This document shows positions 25,512-34,217 of a DNA stretch of 37,006 bases, one piece after another; the stretch's first letter is position 1, and every line of letters starts with the position of its first letter. The position numbers were made by a program, and so were the translations under genes. Source of the DNA: an uncultured Ruminococcus sp. (lineage in GTDB: Bacteria > Bacillota > Clostridia > Oscillospirales > Ruminococcaceae); assembly GCA_910577575.1 (NCBI GenBank), contig CAJTOG010000011.1, positions 1 through 37,006 on the forward strand, in the 5' to 3' direction. The notes beneath the pieces were generated by a model that saw nothing but the letters and a program-made list of their open reading frames with translations, ran no database searches and was not told the DNA's origin.

Positions 25512-26792
25512 ATGGGACTTTTTTCTAAAATTGCAGAAGGCTTGAAAAAAACTAAGGACAGCTTCTTGGGCGGACTTCAGAGAATATTCAACTCATTTAC
25601 AAAAATAGATGAAGAACTTTTTGAGGAACTTGAGGAACAGATGATTATGAGTGATATAGGTGTTGAAACATCTGAACAAATCTGTGAAAGTGTCCGGAAG
25701 AAAGTCAAAGAAAGAGGAATAACTGAACCCAATGACATAATGGAACTTATTTATGAGGTTGTATCTGAAATCATGGGTGATGATACAGGTCTTGACCTTA
25801 CGAAATCGCCCGCTGTTATAATGGTTATCGGAGTTAACGGAGCAGGTAAGACAACCACAATCGGCAAGCTTTGTCATCAATTCAGGCAGGAGGGCAAAAA
25901 GGTTCTTGTTGCGGCGGCGGATACATTCCGTGCAGCAGCTATTGACCAATTGCAGGTCTGGACTGACCGTGCAGGAGTTGATATAGTAAAACATGCCGAG
26001 GGAAGCGACCCCGGGGCTGTTGTATATGATTCACTTGAAGCCGCAAAGGCAAGAAACTGTGATGTTGTCGTTATTGATACGGCAGGCAGACTCCATAACA
26101 AGAAGAATCTTATGGAGGAACTTAAAAAAATAAACAGAATTATTGACAGCAAAGCAGGGGAATGTTCAAGAGAAATACTTCTTGTTCTTGATGCTACAAC
26201 AGGGCAGAATGCAGTGAGTCAGGCGAAATTATTCAGCGAAACTGCTCCGATTACCGGAATTGTCTTGACCAAGCTTGACGGTACAGCAAAAGGCGGTATA
26301 GTCATATCAATTAAAAATGAGCTTGGAATACCTGTAAAGCTTATAGGAGTAGGCGAAAAAATTGATGATTTACAGCCATTCAACAGCAGAATGTTTGTTG
26401 ATGCACTGTTTGATTTGGAGGATGTTAAGAATAAAGCTGCCGAAAGAGAAGAGGAAGCCGAAGTGGCTGAGGAGATTACAGAGCAGGAAGCTGAGGAAAA
26501 TCCGGAGTGTGAACCTGAAACATATGAAGTCTTTGAATCTGAAATGGTACCGGATAAAATTACTGAATCTGAACCGGCAGAGGAAGAAATTCCTGAACCT
26601 GAATGGGAAACTGGAAAAGAAGAAATTTCTGAATCAGAACCGGAAACTGAAGAAATTCAGGAAATTGAAAAAGAAACTGAAGATATTCCGGAATCTGAAC
26701 CCGAACATATACAGGCGGAAGAATTAAAACAAGAAAAGAAGAAAAAGGGATTTTTCAGCCGTTTTTTTGGAAAGAAAGGTGATGATGAATGA
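25512..26792 (+). CDS. ftsY: Signal recognition particle receptor FtsY with acidic C-terminal extension
   Basis: GTPase that receives ribosome-SRP complexes at the membrane. The product is 426 aa from the ATG at 25512 (GGAGGAA 3 nt before it). The N-terminus MGLFSKIAEGLKKTKDSF is the usual amphipathic targeting helix. The NG domain has GVNGAGKT (107-114), AADTFRAAAIDQL, DTAGR (189-193), TKLDG and GVGEKIDDLQPF (279-290). Unusually, after the domain ends at about 304 there is a tail of about 120 residues made of Glu/Pro/Ser-rich imperfect repeats (ESEPETEE-like). The tail closes with a basic aromatic motif, KKKGFFSRFFGKKG (411-423). The tail is in frame with intact codon structure. smc-ftsY order is conserved; the stop overlaps rdgB. 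Confidence 0.95.
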   Translation: MGLFSKIAEGLKKTKDSFLGGLQRIFNSFTKIDEELFEELEEQMIMSDIGVETSEQICESVRKKVKERGITEPNDIMELIYEVVSEIMGDDTGLDLTKSPAVIMVIGVNGAGKTTTIGKLCHQFRQEGKKVLVAAADTFRAAAIDQLQVWTDRAGVDIVKHAEGSDPGAVVYDSLEAAKARNCDVVVIDTAGRLHNKKNLMEELKKINRIIDSKAGECSREILLVLDATTGQNAVSQAKLFSETAPITGIVLTKLDGTAKGGIVISIKNELGIPVKLIGVGEKIDDLQPFNSRMFVDALFDLEDVKNKAAEREEEAEVAEEITEQEAEENPECEPETYEVFESEMVPDKITESEPAEEEIPEPEWETGKEEISESEPETEEIQEIEKETEDIPESEPEHIQAEELKQEKKKKGFFSRFFGKKGDDE

Positions 26793-27367
26793 AAAAAATA
26801 GTTTTTGCAACCAATAATAAAAATAAGCTTTGTGAGGCGAGGGAAATACTTGCTCCTTTGGACATTGAGATAATTTCTCAGCATGAAGCCGGTGCGGAGT
26901 GTGAACCTGAAGAAAATGGAAGTACGTTTGCAGAGAATGCAATTATAAAGGTAAAGGCAGTATATGATATTGTGAAATGTCCTGTAATTGCTGACGACAG
27001 CGGATTATGTGTTGATGCACTTGATGGCAGACCGGGTGTATATTCTGCAAGGTATGCACAAAAGGGACAGGAATGCAGAAAGCTTCTTAACGAGATGAAA
27101 GATGTTCCCGAAAATAAAAGAAGTGCATATTTTGAATGTGTTATTGCCTATATTGATGATAATGGAGTGAAGACCGTTTCAGGAAGGTGCAATGGAAAAA
27201 TCGGATATGAAGAACGTGGTATAAACGGATTTGGATATGACCCAATATTTATATATGGAGACAGAAGTCTTGCTGAAATGACAGCAGAAGAGAAAAATAA
27301 CATCAGTCACAGAAGTCTTGCACTTAAATCAATGGCTGAGATTTTAAGAAAGGAAGATATAATATAA
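26789..27367 (+). CDS. rdgB: XTP/dITP diphosphatase (RdgB/HAM1 family)
   Basis: House-cleaning pyrophosphatase that removes dITP, XTP and ITP from the nucleotide pool. The product is 192 aa. Motifs are FATNNKNKLCEA (6-17), GSTFAENAIIKV, IADDSGLCVDALDGRPGVYSARYA (catalytic Asp) and the C-terminal GFGYDPIF and ISHRSLAL. The start overlaps the ftsY stop (ATGA) and its stop shares a base with yhbY (TAATG), so translation is tightly coupled. Confidence 0.95.
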   Translation: MKKIVFATNNKNKLCEAREILAPLDIEIISQHEAGAECEPEENGSTFAENAIIKVKAVYDIVKCPVIADDSGLCVDALDGRPGVYSARYAQKGQECRKLLNEMKDVPENKRSAYFECVIAYIDDNGVKTVSGRCNGKIGYEERGINGFGYDPIFIYGDRSLAEMTAEEKNNISHRSLALKSMAEILRKEDII

Positions 27368-27660
27368 TGCTTACAAGTAAACAGCGTGCATATTTAAGGG
27401 GTATAGCGGCAGAATATGAGACAATTTTTCAGATTGGCAAAGGCGGAGTTACTGAACCGATGTGTAAGGAAATCGGAGAAGCACTCAGAAAGAGGGAGCT
27501 TATAAAGCTGAAAGTTCTGGATAATTCAGGTTGGACAGCAAGAGAAGCGGCTGATGCAGTAGCGGAACAGACAGGTTCGGATGTTGTTCAGGTTATCGGA
27601 AATAAGTTTGTTTTATTCAGGCGTAATCCGAAAGAACCTGTAATTGATATAAAAATTTGA
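27367..27660 (+). CDS. yhbY: YhbY/YqeI-type CRM-domain RNA-binding protein
   Basis: Small ribosome-assembly-associated RNA-binding protein of 97 aa consisting of one CRM domain. Key features are LTSKQRAYLRGIA (2-14), the loop IGKGGVT and the C-terminal QVIGNKFVLFRRN. The start shares one base with the rdgB stop. The association with nadD and rsfS downstream mirrors the B. subtilis yqe cluster (yqeI-nadD-yqeK-rsfS). Confidence 0.93.
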   Translation: MLTSKQRAYLRGIAAEYETIFQIGKGGVTEPMCKEIGEALRKRELIKLKVLDNSGWTAREAADAVAEQTGSDVVQVIGNKFVLFRRNPKEPVIDIKI

Positions 27661-27664
27661 TAAT

Positions 27665-28366
27665 ATGAAAGTTGTAATAGTGCATGGACAGAACCATAAA
27701 GGTTCAACTTATCATATTTCTGTTATGCTTGCAGAAAAAATTACCGAAAAAAATGAAATACGGGAATTTTTTCTTCCAAAGGATTTTTCAGATTTTTGCT
27801 GTGGTTGTACTAAGTGTTTTGCAAAGGATGAAAAATTATGTCCTCATTATGAGAAGCTCCGTTTTATTACAGAGGCTGTTGATGAAGCTGATGTAATTAT
27901 TCTTGATTCTCCTGTATATGTTTATCACTGTACAGGTTCAATGAAAGCATGGCTTGACCATTATGGTTGGCGATGGCTTGTGCATCGTCCCGAAGAAAAA
28001 ATGTTTTCAAAGCAGGCTGTTGTTATTTCGACAGCAGCAGGAGCAGGAATGAGATATGCCAATAAGGATATGAAAGACAGTCTTTCATTCTGGGGGATTC
28101 CTAAAATATATTCGCTCGGAATAGCTGTGAGGGCTGTATTATGGAATGAAGTTAAATCATCTGTTAAAGCGAAAATAGAAAGAAAGACATCCCATATTGC
28201 TGACAGGATAAAAGCTTGCGGAATAAAGCCGAGGGTTAGTTTAAAAGGAAGAATTTTCTTTTATGCTATGAGTATTGTGAACCGTAAAGGAGGCATTAGT
28301 TCTGCTGACAGTGAATACTGGAAATCCAAGGGCTGGATTGAAAAGAACAGACCATGGAAAGTTTGA
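27665..28366 (+). CDS. Flavodoxin-fold NAD(P)H-dependent FMN oxidoreductase
   Basis: A 233-aa protein of the NADPH-dependent FMN reductase/flavodoxin-like superfamily. The N-terminal phosphate-binding loop is HGQNHKGSTYHI (8-19). The cysteine pair motif FCCGCTKCF, with a further Cys in KLCPHY, is common in iron-sulfur-flavoprotein-like relatives. Then come DSPVYVYHCTGSMKAWLDH and VVISTAAGAG. The C-terminal 45 residues are basic and end WKSKGWIEKNRPWKV. The electron acceptor is unknown. It is inserted between yhbY and nadD, 4 nt after the former, a position where other Firmicutes often carry aroE. Confidence 0.8.
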   Translation: MKVVIVHGQNHKGSTYHISVMLAEKITEKNEIREFFLPKDFSDFCCGCTKCFAKDEKLCPHYEKLRFITEAVDEADVIILDSPVYVYHCTGSMKAWLDHYGWRWLVHRPEEKMFSKQAVVISTAAGAGMRYANKDMKDSLSFWGIPKIYSLGIAVRAVLWNEVKSSVKAKIERKTSHIADRIKACGIKPRVSLKGRIFFYAMSIVNRKGGISSADSEYWKSKGWIEKNRPWKV

Positions 28367-28394
28367 AAATCAGTTATTTAGAGAGGCAGGAAAT

Positions 28395-28988
28395 ATGAAA
28401 ATAGGAATTTATGGCGGAAGTTTCAATCCTGTGCATAATGGACATATTCATCTTGCACTTTCAGCAATTGAGGAACTGAAGCTTGATAAAATATATCTTG
28501 TTCCGTCGGGAATCAGTCCGCACCGTTCAAGTGCAGAATATGCATCACCTGAAGACAGACTTGCAATGCTTAAGCTTGCTTGTGATGTTTCAGAAAAGCT
28601 TGATGTGTGCGATTATGAAATAAAATCCGAAAGAAAGAGTTATACTATATATACAATAAAGGAATTTCGGAGGCGTTTTTCTGATGATGAACTGTTTTTA
28701 CTTGTCGGAAGCGACATGCTCATGATTTTTGAAAAATGGAATCAGTTTGAGGACATTTTGAAAGAAGTGACGCTTGTTGTTGTGTCACGTAAAAACGGTG
28801 ATATTGAAATTTTAAGGGAAAAAGCAGAAAAATTGCGGAAATACGGCAAAATTACAATATGCGGAACTGAACCGATGGAAGTTTCCTCAACAGAAATAAG
28901 AAAAAAAATTGAAAAAAATGAAAAATTCTCTTGCTATCTTGATAAAAATGTAGTACAATATATAACATCGAAGAATTTATACAGATAA
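28395..28988 (+). CDS. nadD: Nicotinate-nucleotide adenylyltransferase NadD
   Basis: Forms nicotinate adenine dinucleotide from NaMN and ATP in NAD synthesis. The product is 197 aa from the ATG at 28395. This ATG gives MKIGIYGGSFNPVHNGH, with the GSFNPVHxGH nucleotidyltransferase motif at the very start; longer in-frame starts lie inside the preceding gene. Further motifs are YLVPSGISPHR, LLVGSDMLMIFEKW and VSSTEIRKKI. It precedes yqeK and rsfS as in most Firmicutes. Confidence 0.96.
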   Translation: MKIGIYGGSFNPVHNGHIHLALSAIEELKLDKIYLVPSGISPHRSSAEYASPEDRLAMLKLACDVSEKLDVCDYEIKSERKSYTIYTIKEFRRRFSDDELFLLVGSDMLMIFEKWNQFEDILKEVTLVVVSRKNGDIEILREKAEKLRKYGKITICGTEPMEVSSTEIRKKIEKNEKFSCYLDKNVVQYITSKNLYR

Positions 28989-29001
28989 TGAGGTGAGTAT
29001 T

Positions 29002-29589
29002 TTGTTTTATAACACAGAAGAAAAAAAGAAATATCTGAAAGAAAATCTCTCGCAGAAAAGATATCAGCATTCTCTAAATGTTGCAGCAGAATGCAGGAAA
29101 CTTGCTGAAAAATACGGCGAAGACCCTGATAAAGCTTATTTTGCCGGACTTCTTCATGATGTATGTAAAGAACTTCATGGTGAAGAACAGAAGTTACTTG
29201 TTTTGGAAAGCGGATTTGCCGTATGCCGTGAAGAACTTGAGACACGTTCTCTCTGGCACGCTGTGGCTGGTGCTTATTTTGTTAAAAATATATTCGGTGT
29301 TGAAGATATTGATGTAATTAATTCAATCCGTTTTCATACGGTCGGCAGAGCCGGAATGAGCAGACTTGAGGAAATAGTTTATCTGGGCGACCTTATTTCT
29401 GCTGACAGAAATTATAAAGATGTTGACAGGATGCGAAAAATCGTTTATAATGATTTGAATGAAGCAATGCTTGAAGCTTTGAGGTTTTCAATTAAAAGTG
29501 TTATCAAAAAAAATGGTATGCTTCCGCTATGTACTGTTGAGGGCTATAATTTTTACAGCCGTCTGTTGAAAGAAGAAAAAAAGAAATAA
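29002..29589 (+). CDS. yqeK: YqeK, HD-domain symmetrical Ap4A hydrolase
   Basis: HD-superfamily phosphohydrolase that splits diadenosine tetraphosphate into two ADP in characterised relatives. The product is 195 aa. Metal-binding residues are in RYQHSLNVA (His), GLLHDVCKE (His-Asp), SLWHAVAGAYF and IRFHTVGRAGMS, followed by YLGDLISADR. The start is taken as TTG at 29002, which lies 5 nt after GAGGTGAG; a GTG at 28993 falls inside that ribosome site. The gap from nadD is 13 nt. Confidence 0.9.
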   Translation: MFYNTEEKKKYLKENLSQKRYQHSLNVAAECRKLAEKYGEDPDKAYFAGLLHDVCKELHGEEQKLLVLESGFAVCREELETRSLWHAVAGAYFVKNIFGVEDIDVINSIRFHTVGRAGMSRLEEIVYLGDLISADRNYKDVDRMRKIVYNDLNEAMLEALRFSIKSVIKKNGMLPLCTVEGYNFYSRLLKEEKKK

Positions 29590-29632
29590 ACAGTATAGTT
29601 GAATATTATGACAGAATGAAAAGAGGATTCAG

Positions 29633-30982
29633 ATGGAAAATAATGATTTCAATCCGTCAGGGGCAGATGGCAGGCCAAATCCTAAACCCCTGAAACCACT
29701 TGCAAAAACAAATTACAGCCATGAAAATGAATATCATGAAATACACAGGTCACCTTCTCCTGCTGAACACAGGAAGAGAAAATCAAAGAAGAAAAAAAGA
29801 TTTTCTTTAAAGGACTTGTTGATTAAAATTATTTCAATCGCTTCAACTATTGTTGTAATTTTTGTTCTGGTTCTGAATGTGCCGATATGTGTTGATACTG
29901 AAAACGGCGGAAATATTTCTTTGATTGAGCTTTTCAAGAATCAGAAGCCTATGGCAAAGGAAGGTAAGCTGAATAAGGAAAATGTAAAACTGAATATTAA
30001 TAATGATATTGTTACGGATGATTATGATGACGGACTAGATTTGCCGCAGCTTGTGGAAGGTCAGTACAGTATACTTTTTCTTGGTTTTGATGAAGATGAA
30101 TACAATACGGATGTTATGTGGGTCATACAGTTTGATATAGGTCACGGAAAGCTTAATATACTGCAAATTCCCCGTGATACCTGTCTGCCTGACTATACCT
30201 CTTCCGTAACAAGAAAATTCAACAGTATATATACAATGGGAAATTCTGAAATAAATCCGCCTATTCAGCGTACTGTAAATGCAGTTCAAGAGAATTTCGG
30301 GATTCCGATTGATGCATATATAACGACTGCCTGCTTTGATATTGTTGAAATGGTTGATATTATCGGAGGCATACCAATTCATCTTGATAATGAAATCATC
30401 TATGAAGCCGATAAGATTATTCCGGCAGGAGATGTTGTGCTGAATGGACAGCAGGCGGAATGGTTCATACGTTTCCGACGTGAGTGGATGCAGGGAGATA
30501 TAGGACGTATGCAGAATCAGAGACGTTTCATGGCTGCTGCTATGCAGAAACTTTTTAATATAGTTGAAGAGGAAGGACAGCTTAAACTTTACAGTTATAT
30601 AAAAGAAATATATGACAAAGATTTGCTGTATACTGATTTGTCAATCGGAGATATGAGTAAGCTTGCAGATTTTGCGTCTACTATATCAATGGAAGACGCA
30701 CAGGTAAATATGGTTCCCGGTGAAGATGCTGTTTTCTGGGCTGCTGACGGTAACGGATATTCAGTTTATTCGGTTCATAAACAGGCAACCATAGACCTGC
30801 TTAATGAATACTACAGACCATATCAGACCGATATGACAGAGGAGGATACAGCTATAGTTGAGCTTGTGACTGATTACCAGTATGAGCTTTATGACGATAC
30901 AGGTACAAGATTTGATGAAGTTGAAGATATTGGTGAACCTGTTCGTGACCCTGATAAAAAACCATGGTGGAAGGAAGATTGA
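29633..30982 (+). CDS. LytR-CpsA-Psr (LCP) family cell-wall glycopolymer transferase
   Basis: Membrane enzyme that attaches teichoic acid or other glycopolymers to peptidoglycan in this family. The product is 449 aa. A basic, disordered cytoplasmic N-terminus (KRKSKKKKRFSLKD) precedes one transmembrane helix (about 62-84) and an extracellular LCP domain (about 144-305). Within it are SILFLGFDEDEYNTDVM, LNILQIPRDTCL, RKFNSIYTMG, DIIGGIPIHLDNEI, the GQQAEWFIRFRRE arginine segment and GDIGRMQNQRRFM. A C-terminal acidic tail of about 45 residues follows. It lies 43 nt after yqeK and 2 nt before rsfS, a position common in Clostridia. Confidence 0.92.
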   Translation: MENNDFNPSGADGRPNPKPLKPLAKTNYSHENEYHEIHRSPSPAEHRKRKSKKKKRFSLKDLLIKIISIASTIVVIFVLVLNVPICVDTENGGNISLIELFKNQKPMAKEGKLNKENVKLNINNDIVTDDYDDGLDLPQLVEGQYSILFLGFDEDEYNTDVMWVIQFDIGHGKLNILQIPRDTCLPDYTSSVTRKFNSIYTMGNSEINPPIQRTVNAVQENFGIPIDAYITTACFDIVEMVDIIGGIPIHLDNEIIYEADKIIPAGDVVLNGQQAEWFIRFRREWMQGDIGRMQNQRRFMAAAMQKLFNIVEEEGQLKLYSYIKEIYDKDLLYTDLSIGDMSKLADFASTISMEDAQVNMVPGEDAVFWAADGNGYSVYSVHKQATIDLLNEYYRPYQTDMTEEDTAIVELVTDYQYELYDDTGTRFDEVEDIGEPVRDPDKKPWWKED

Positions 30983-30984
30983 TT

Positions 30985-31350
30985 ATGACAGAAAAGGAAA
31001 AACTTGAACTTATTATTAAAACTCTTGACAGCAAGCGAGGCGAGGATATTCAGGCAATTAAAATTGCTGATTTGACTATTCTTGCAGATTACTTTGTAAT
31101 CGTAAACGGCACAAGCAATACTCATGCCCGCACTCTTGCTGACGAGGTTGATTTTCAACTCTCACAGAACGGAATTGAGCCTGAAAGACGTGAGTCTGAT
31201 ACAGGCAATACGTGGATTATACTTGATTATGGTGATATTATTGTTCATGTATTCTACAAAGAAACAAGACAGTTTTATAAACTGGAGGGATTATGGGCAG
31301 ATGGTGAACAGCTTGACATAAGTTCTCTTATAACCAAGGAGGAAACCTGA
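30985..31350 (+). CDS. rsfS: Ribosomal silencing factor RsfS
   Basis: Binds L14 on the large subunit and blocks subunit joining when nutrients run low. The product is 121 aa. Conserved parts are KRGEDIQAIKIADLTILADYFVI, GTSNTHARTLADEV and WIILDYGDIIVHVFYKETRQFYKLEGLWADG. The ATG at 30985 follows AAGGAAG; an in-frame ATG at 30964 lies within the LCP gene. Coupled to the next gene by a TGATG junction. Confidence 0.95.
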   Translation: MTEKEKLELIIKTLDSKRGEDIQAIKIADLTILADYFVIVNGTSNTHARTLADEVDFQLSQNGIEPERRESDTGNTWIILDYGDIIVHVFYKETRQFYKLEGLWADGEQLDISSLITKEET

Positions 31351-31715
31351 TGAAAACAAACAATGAAAAGGGCAGGTCAATAGTACTGGCAATAGGAATT
31401 TATCTTGTTATTAAATTTCTGCTCAATACTTTTCTCGGCGGAGGAATTAATTTCGGCGATTTGATTTTTACAGCCGTTGCTTGTGTAGGAATATATAGCG
31501 GATTGCAGTACGTAAATTTCGGAGTTGCTGTAATTCTCGGACTTACTGTGCTTTCGCACCTCAAAGGTAATATAACAGGATTTCCGTCAACTATAATTTA
31601 TCTCATCGAAGCTGCTGTTGACGTTATATCAATTGTTTTGCTTGTTGGCAACAGTGCAGTAAAAGAACATTTTACAAACAAGTGGAGTGAGATACAGAAG
31701 CTTTTCAGAAAATAA
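31350..31715 (+). CDS. Hypothetical four-helix membrane protein
   Basis: A 121-aa protein I do not recognise. It has a charged N-terminus (MKTNNEKGRS), then about four hydrophobic stretches (about 11-29, 34-51, 52-68 and 80-102), and a basic C-terminus ending KWSEIQKLFRK. A Gly-rich turn (LGGGINFGD) joins the first two helices. Its start shares one base with the rsfS stop (TGATG), so it is translated with rsfS. It lies 34 nt before leuS. No catalytic motif can be seen. Confidence 0.8.
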   Translation: MKTNNEKGRSIVLAIGIYLVIKFLLNTFLGGGINFGDLIFTAVACVGIYSGLQYVNFGVAVILGLTVLSHLKGNITGFPSTIIYLIEAAVDVISIVLLVGNSAVKEHFTNKWSEIQKLFRK

Positions 31716-31749
31716 TTCAGGTATTAAATAATAAAAGGAATGATAAATA

Positions 31750-34155
31750 ATGAGCAGATATGATTTTAAGGCTGTTGAGCAGAAATGGCAGAAATACTGG
31801 GAAGAACACGGTACTTTTAAAGCTTCTGACGACCACAGCAAAAAGAAATTCTATGCGTTGGTTGAATTTCCCTATCCGTCGGGTCACGGTATGCACGTAG
31901 GACACATCAAGGCTTATTCAGGTCTTGAAGTTATAAGCCGTAAGAGACGTATGGAGGGTTATAATGTACTTTTCCCGATAGGATTTGACGCTTATGGTCT
32001 CCCGACTGAAAATACAGCTATCAAGGAAAATATTCACCCAAGAATTGTTACCGACAGAAATATCAAGAAATTTTCTCAACAGTTGAAAAAAGTCGGATTT
32101 TCTTTTGACTGGTCAAGGGTAATTGATACAACAGAAGAGGGATATTATAAGTGGACGCAGTGGATTTTTCTGAAAATGTTTGAAAAAGGACTTGTATTCC
32201 GTGATAAGACAAATGTAAATTACTGTCCGAGCTGTAAGGTTGTACTTTCTAATGAAGATTCACAGGGAGGAAAGTGTGATATCTGTCATAGTGATATTAT
32301 TCAGAAAACAAAGGAAGTATGGTATCTCCGGATAACAGAATATGCTGACAAACTTCTTCAGGGTCTTGATACTGTTGATTACCTTCCGAATGTAAGGCTT
32401 CAGCAGGAAAACTGGATAGGCAAATCCACAGGTGCATTTGTAAATTTCAGAATCAAAGAACAGAATGAAACTCTTAGAATCTATACTACCCGTCCAGATA
32501 CACTTTATGGTGTAACGTTTATGGTAATAGCACCTGAACACCCCATTATTCAGAAGTACAGGGATTCGATTTCCAATATTCAGGCTCTTGACGATTACAG
32601 GACAGAATGTGCAAAGAAAAGTGAATTTGAAAGAACTCAACTTATAAAGGATAAGACAGGCGTAAAAATTGAAGGACTTACCGGTATTAATCCAATTACA
32701 GGCAAGGAAATTCCGATTTATATTTCTGATTATGTAATGATGGGGTATGGTACCGGTGCAATCATGGCTGTTCCTGCCCATGATACAAGAGACTATGAAT
32801 TTGCCAAGAAATTCGGTATTGATATTATTGAGGTAATAAAGGGTGGGGACATCTTCAAAGAAGCATATACAGGTGAAGGCGAGCTTATAAATTCAGGTGA
32901 ACTTAATGGCATAAACAATAAAAAAGATGCTGTAGCAAAGGCACTTGAAATACTTGAAAAACTTGGCTGCGGTGAAAAAGGCGTACAATTCAAAATGAAG
33001 GACTGGGCATTTAACCGTCAGCGTTACTGGGGTGAGCCTATTCCGATTGTACACTGCGATACCTGCGGAATGGTTGCGGTACCATATGACGAACTTCCTC
33101 TTAAATTACCAGAAGTAGAGAATTTTGAACCGGGTACTGATGGGGAAAGTCCTCTTGCAAAGATTGAAAGTTTTGTAAAATGTAAGTGTCCGAAGTGCGG
33201 AAGGGATGCAAGACGTGAGACTGATACAATGCCTCAGTGGGCAGGTTCATCATGGTATTTTCTCCGTTACTGCGACCCGAATAATGACAATGAATTTGCG
33301 TCGGAAGAGACATTGAAATACTGGATGCCTGTTGACTGGTACAACGGTGGTATGGAACATGTTACCCGTCACATGATTTATTCACGTTTCTGGCATAAAT
33401 TCCTTTATGACCTCGGACTTGTCCTGACTGATGAACCTTATGCAAAAAGAACTGCTCAAGGGCTTATTCTCGGACCTGACGGAGAAAAAATGTCAAAAAC
33501 AAGGGGAAACGTTGTTGACCCGAATGACGTTGTTGATGAATACGGTGCAGATGTTCTTCGCCTTTATACTCTTTTTATGGGTGATTATGAAAAGGCTGCT
33601 CCTTGGAGTGAGTCAAGTATTAAGGGATGTAAACGTTTTGCTGACAGAGCATGGGGATTGCAGGATATTCTCGTTGACAGCAATGAATACAGCGATAAGC
33701 TTAAATCAGCTTTCCATAAGACTATAAAAAAAGTTACAGAAGATATTGAATCAATGAAATTCAATACTGCTATTGCCGCAATGATGGCTCTGATTAATGA
33801 AATTTATAATTACGGCAGTATTACCAAGGCAGAACTCGGTGCATTTGCAATAATGCTTTATCCGTTTGCACCGCATATTTCAGAGGAAATATACAGTATA
33901 AACTTTGGAAAAGTACTCAGTGAACAGGAATGGATTACTTATGATGAGGCACTCTGCAAAGATGATACTATTGAAATTGTTGTACAGGTTAATGGCAGAC
34001 TTAAGACAAAACTTAACATTGCTGTTGATTCCGATAAGGATTCCGTTATTGCACTTGCCCTTGATGATGAGAAAGTAAGGGAGTCCGTTGACGGAAAGAA
34101 TGTTATAAAACAGATATATGTACCAAATAAACTTGTTAATATTGTTGCAAAATAA
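31750..34155 (+). CDS. leuS: Leucyl-tRNA synthetase
   Basis: Class I aminoacyl-tRNA synthetase charging tRNA-Leu. The product is 801 aa, close to the Bacillus enzyme. The HIGH-type motif is HVGH in YPSGHGMHVGH (42-52). A zinc-binding CPSC...CDIC pair lies near 160-180. The editing domain contains GTGAIMAVPAHDTRDYEFA, and the catalytic KMSKT motif is at 580-584, followed by the anticodon-binding domain. No T-box leader precedes it: only 34 nt separate it from the membrane-protein gene, so it depends on upstream transcription. A clear terminator does not follow; the region after it is A/T runs. Confidence 0.97.
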   Translation: MSRYDFKAVEQKWQKYWEEHGTFKASDDHSKKKFYALVEFPYPSGHGMHVGHIKAYSGLEVISRKRRMEGYNVLFPIGFDAYGLPTENTAIKENIHPRIVTDRNIKKFSQQLKKVGFSFDWSRVIDTTEEGYYKWTQWIFLKMFEKGLVFRDKTNVNYCPSCKVVLSNEDSQGGKCDICHSDIIQKTKEVWYLRITEYADKLLQGLDTVDYLPNVRLQQENWIGKSTGAFVNFRIKEQNETLRIYTTRPDTLYGVTFMVIAPEHPIIQKYRDSISNIQALDDYRTECAKKSEFERTQLIKDKTGVKIEGLTGINPITGKEIPIYISDYVMMGYGTGAIMAVPAHDTRDYEFAKKFGIDIIEVIKGGDIFKEAYTGEGELINSGELNGINNKKDAVAKALEILEKLGCGEKGVQFKMKDWAFNRQRYWGEPIPIVHCDTCGMVAVPYDELPLKLPEVENFEPGTDGESPLAKIESFVKCKCPKCGRDARRETDTMPQWAGSSWYFLRYCDPNNDNEFASEETLKYWMPVDWYNGGMEHVTRHMIYSRFWHKFLYDLGLVLTDEPYAKRTAQGLILGPDGEKMSKTRGNVVDPNDVVDEYGADVLRLYTLFMGDYEKAAPWSESSIKGCKRFADRAWGLQDILVDSNEYSDKLKSAFHKTIKKVTEDIESMKFNTAIAAMMALINEIYNYGSITKAELGAFAIMLYPFAPHISEEIYSINFGKVLSEQEWITYDEALCKDDTIEIVVQVNGRLKTKLNIAVDSDKDSVIALALDDEKVRESVDGKNVIKQIYVPNKLVNIVAK

Positions 34156-34182
34156 CGAATTTTTTTAAAAAATAAAAAAAGC

Positions 34183-34211
34183 TTGACAGACTGGAATATT
34201 TATGTTAAAAT
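34183..34211 (+). promoter_or_regulatory. Sigma-A promoter of rpsU
   Basis: A perfect -35 TTGACA (34183-34188), 17-bp spacer and -10 TAAAAT (34206-34211) with extended TGT. It gives a leader of about 115 nt before rpsU. Confidence 0.82.
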
Positions 34212-34217
34212 AATATT

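Noticed and set aside
26362..26727. Lys/Leu-rich 121-codon frame inside ftsY
   Set aside because: It is the +1 frame of the Glu-rich repeat tail of FtsY (GAA-rich codons read as AAR/CTG) and has no ribosome site.
34156..34182. Terminator after leuS in the T7/A run
   Set aside because: Only A/T pairing with no loop; not a credible intrinsic terminator.
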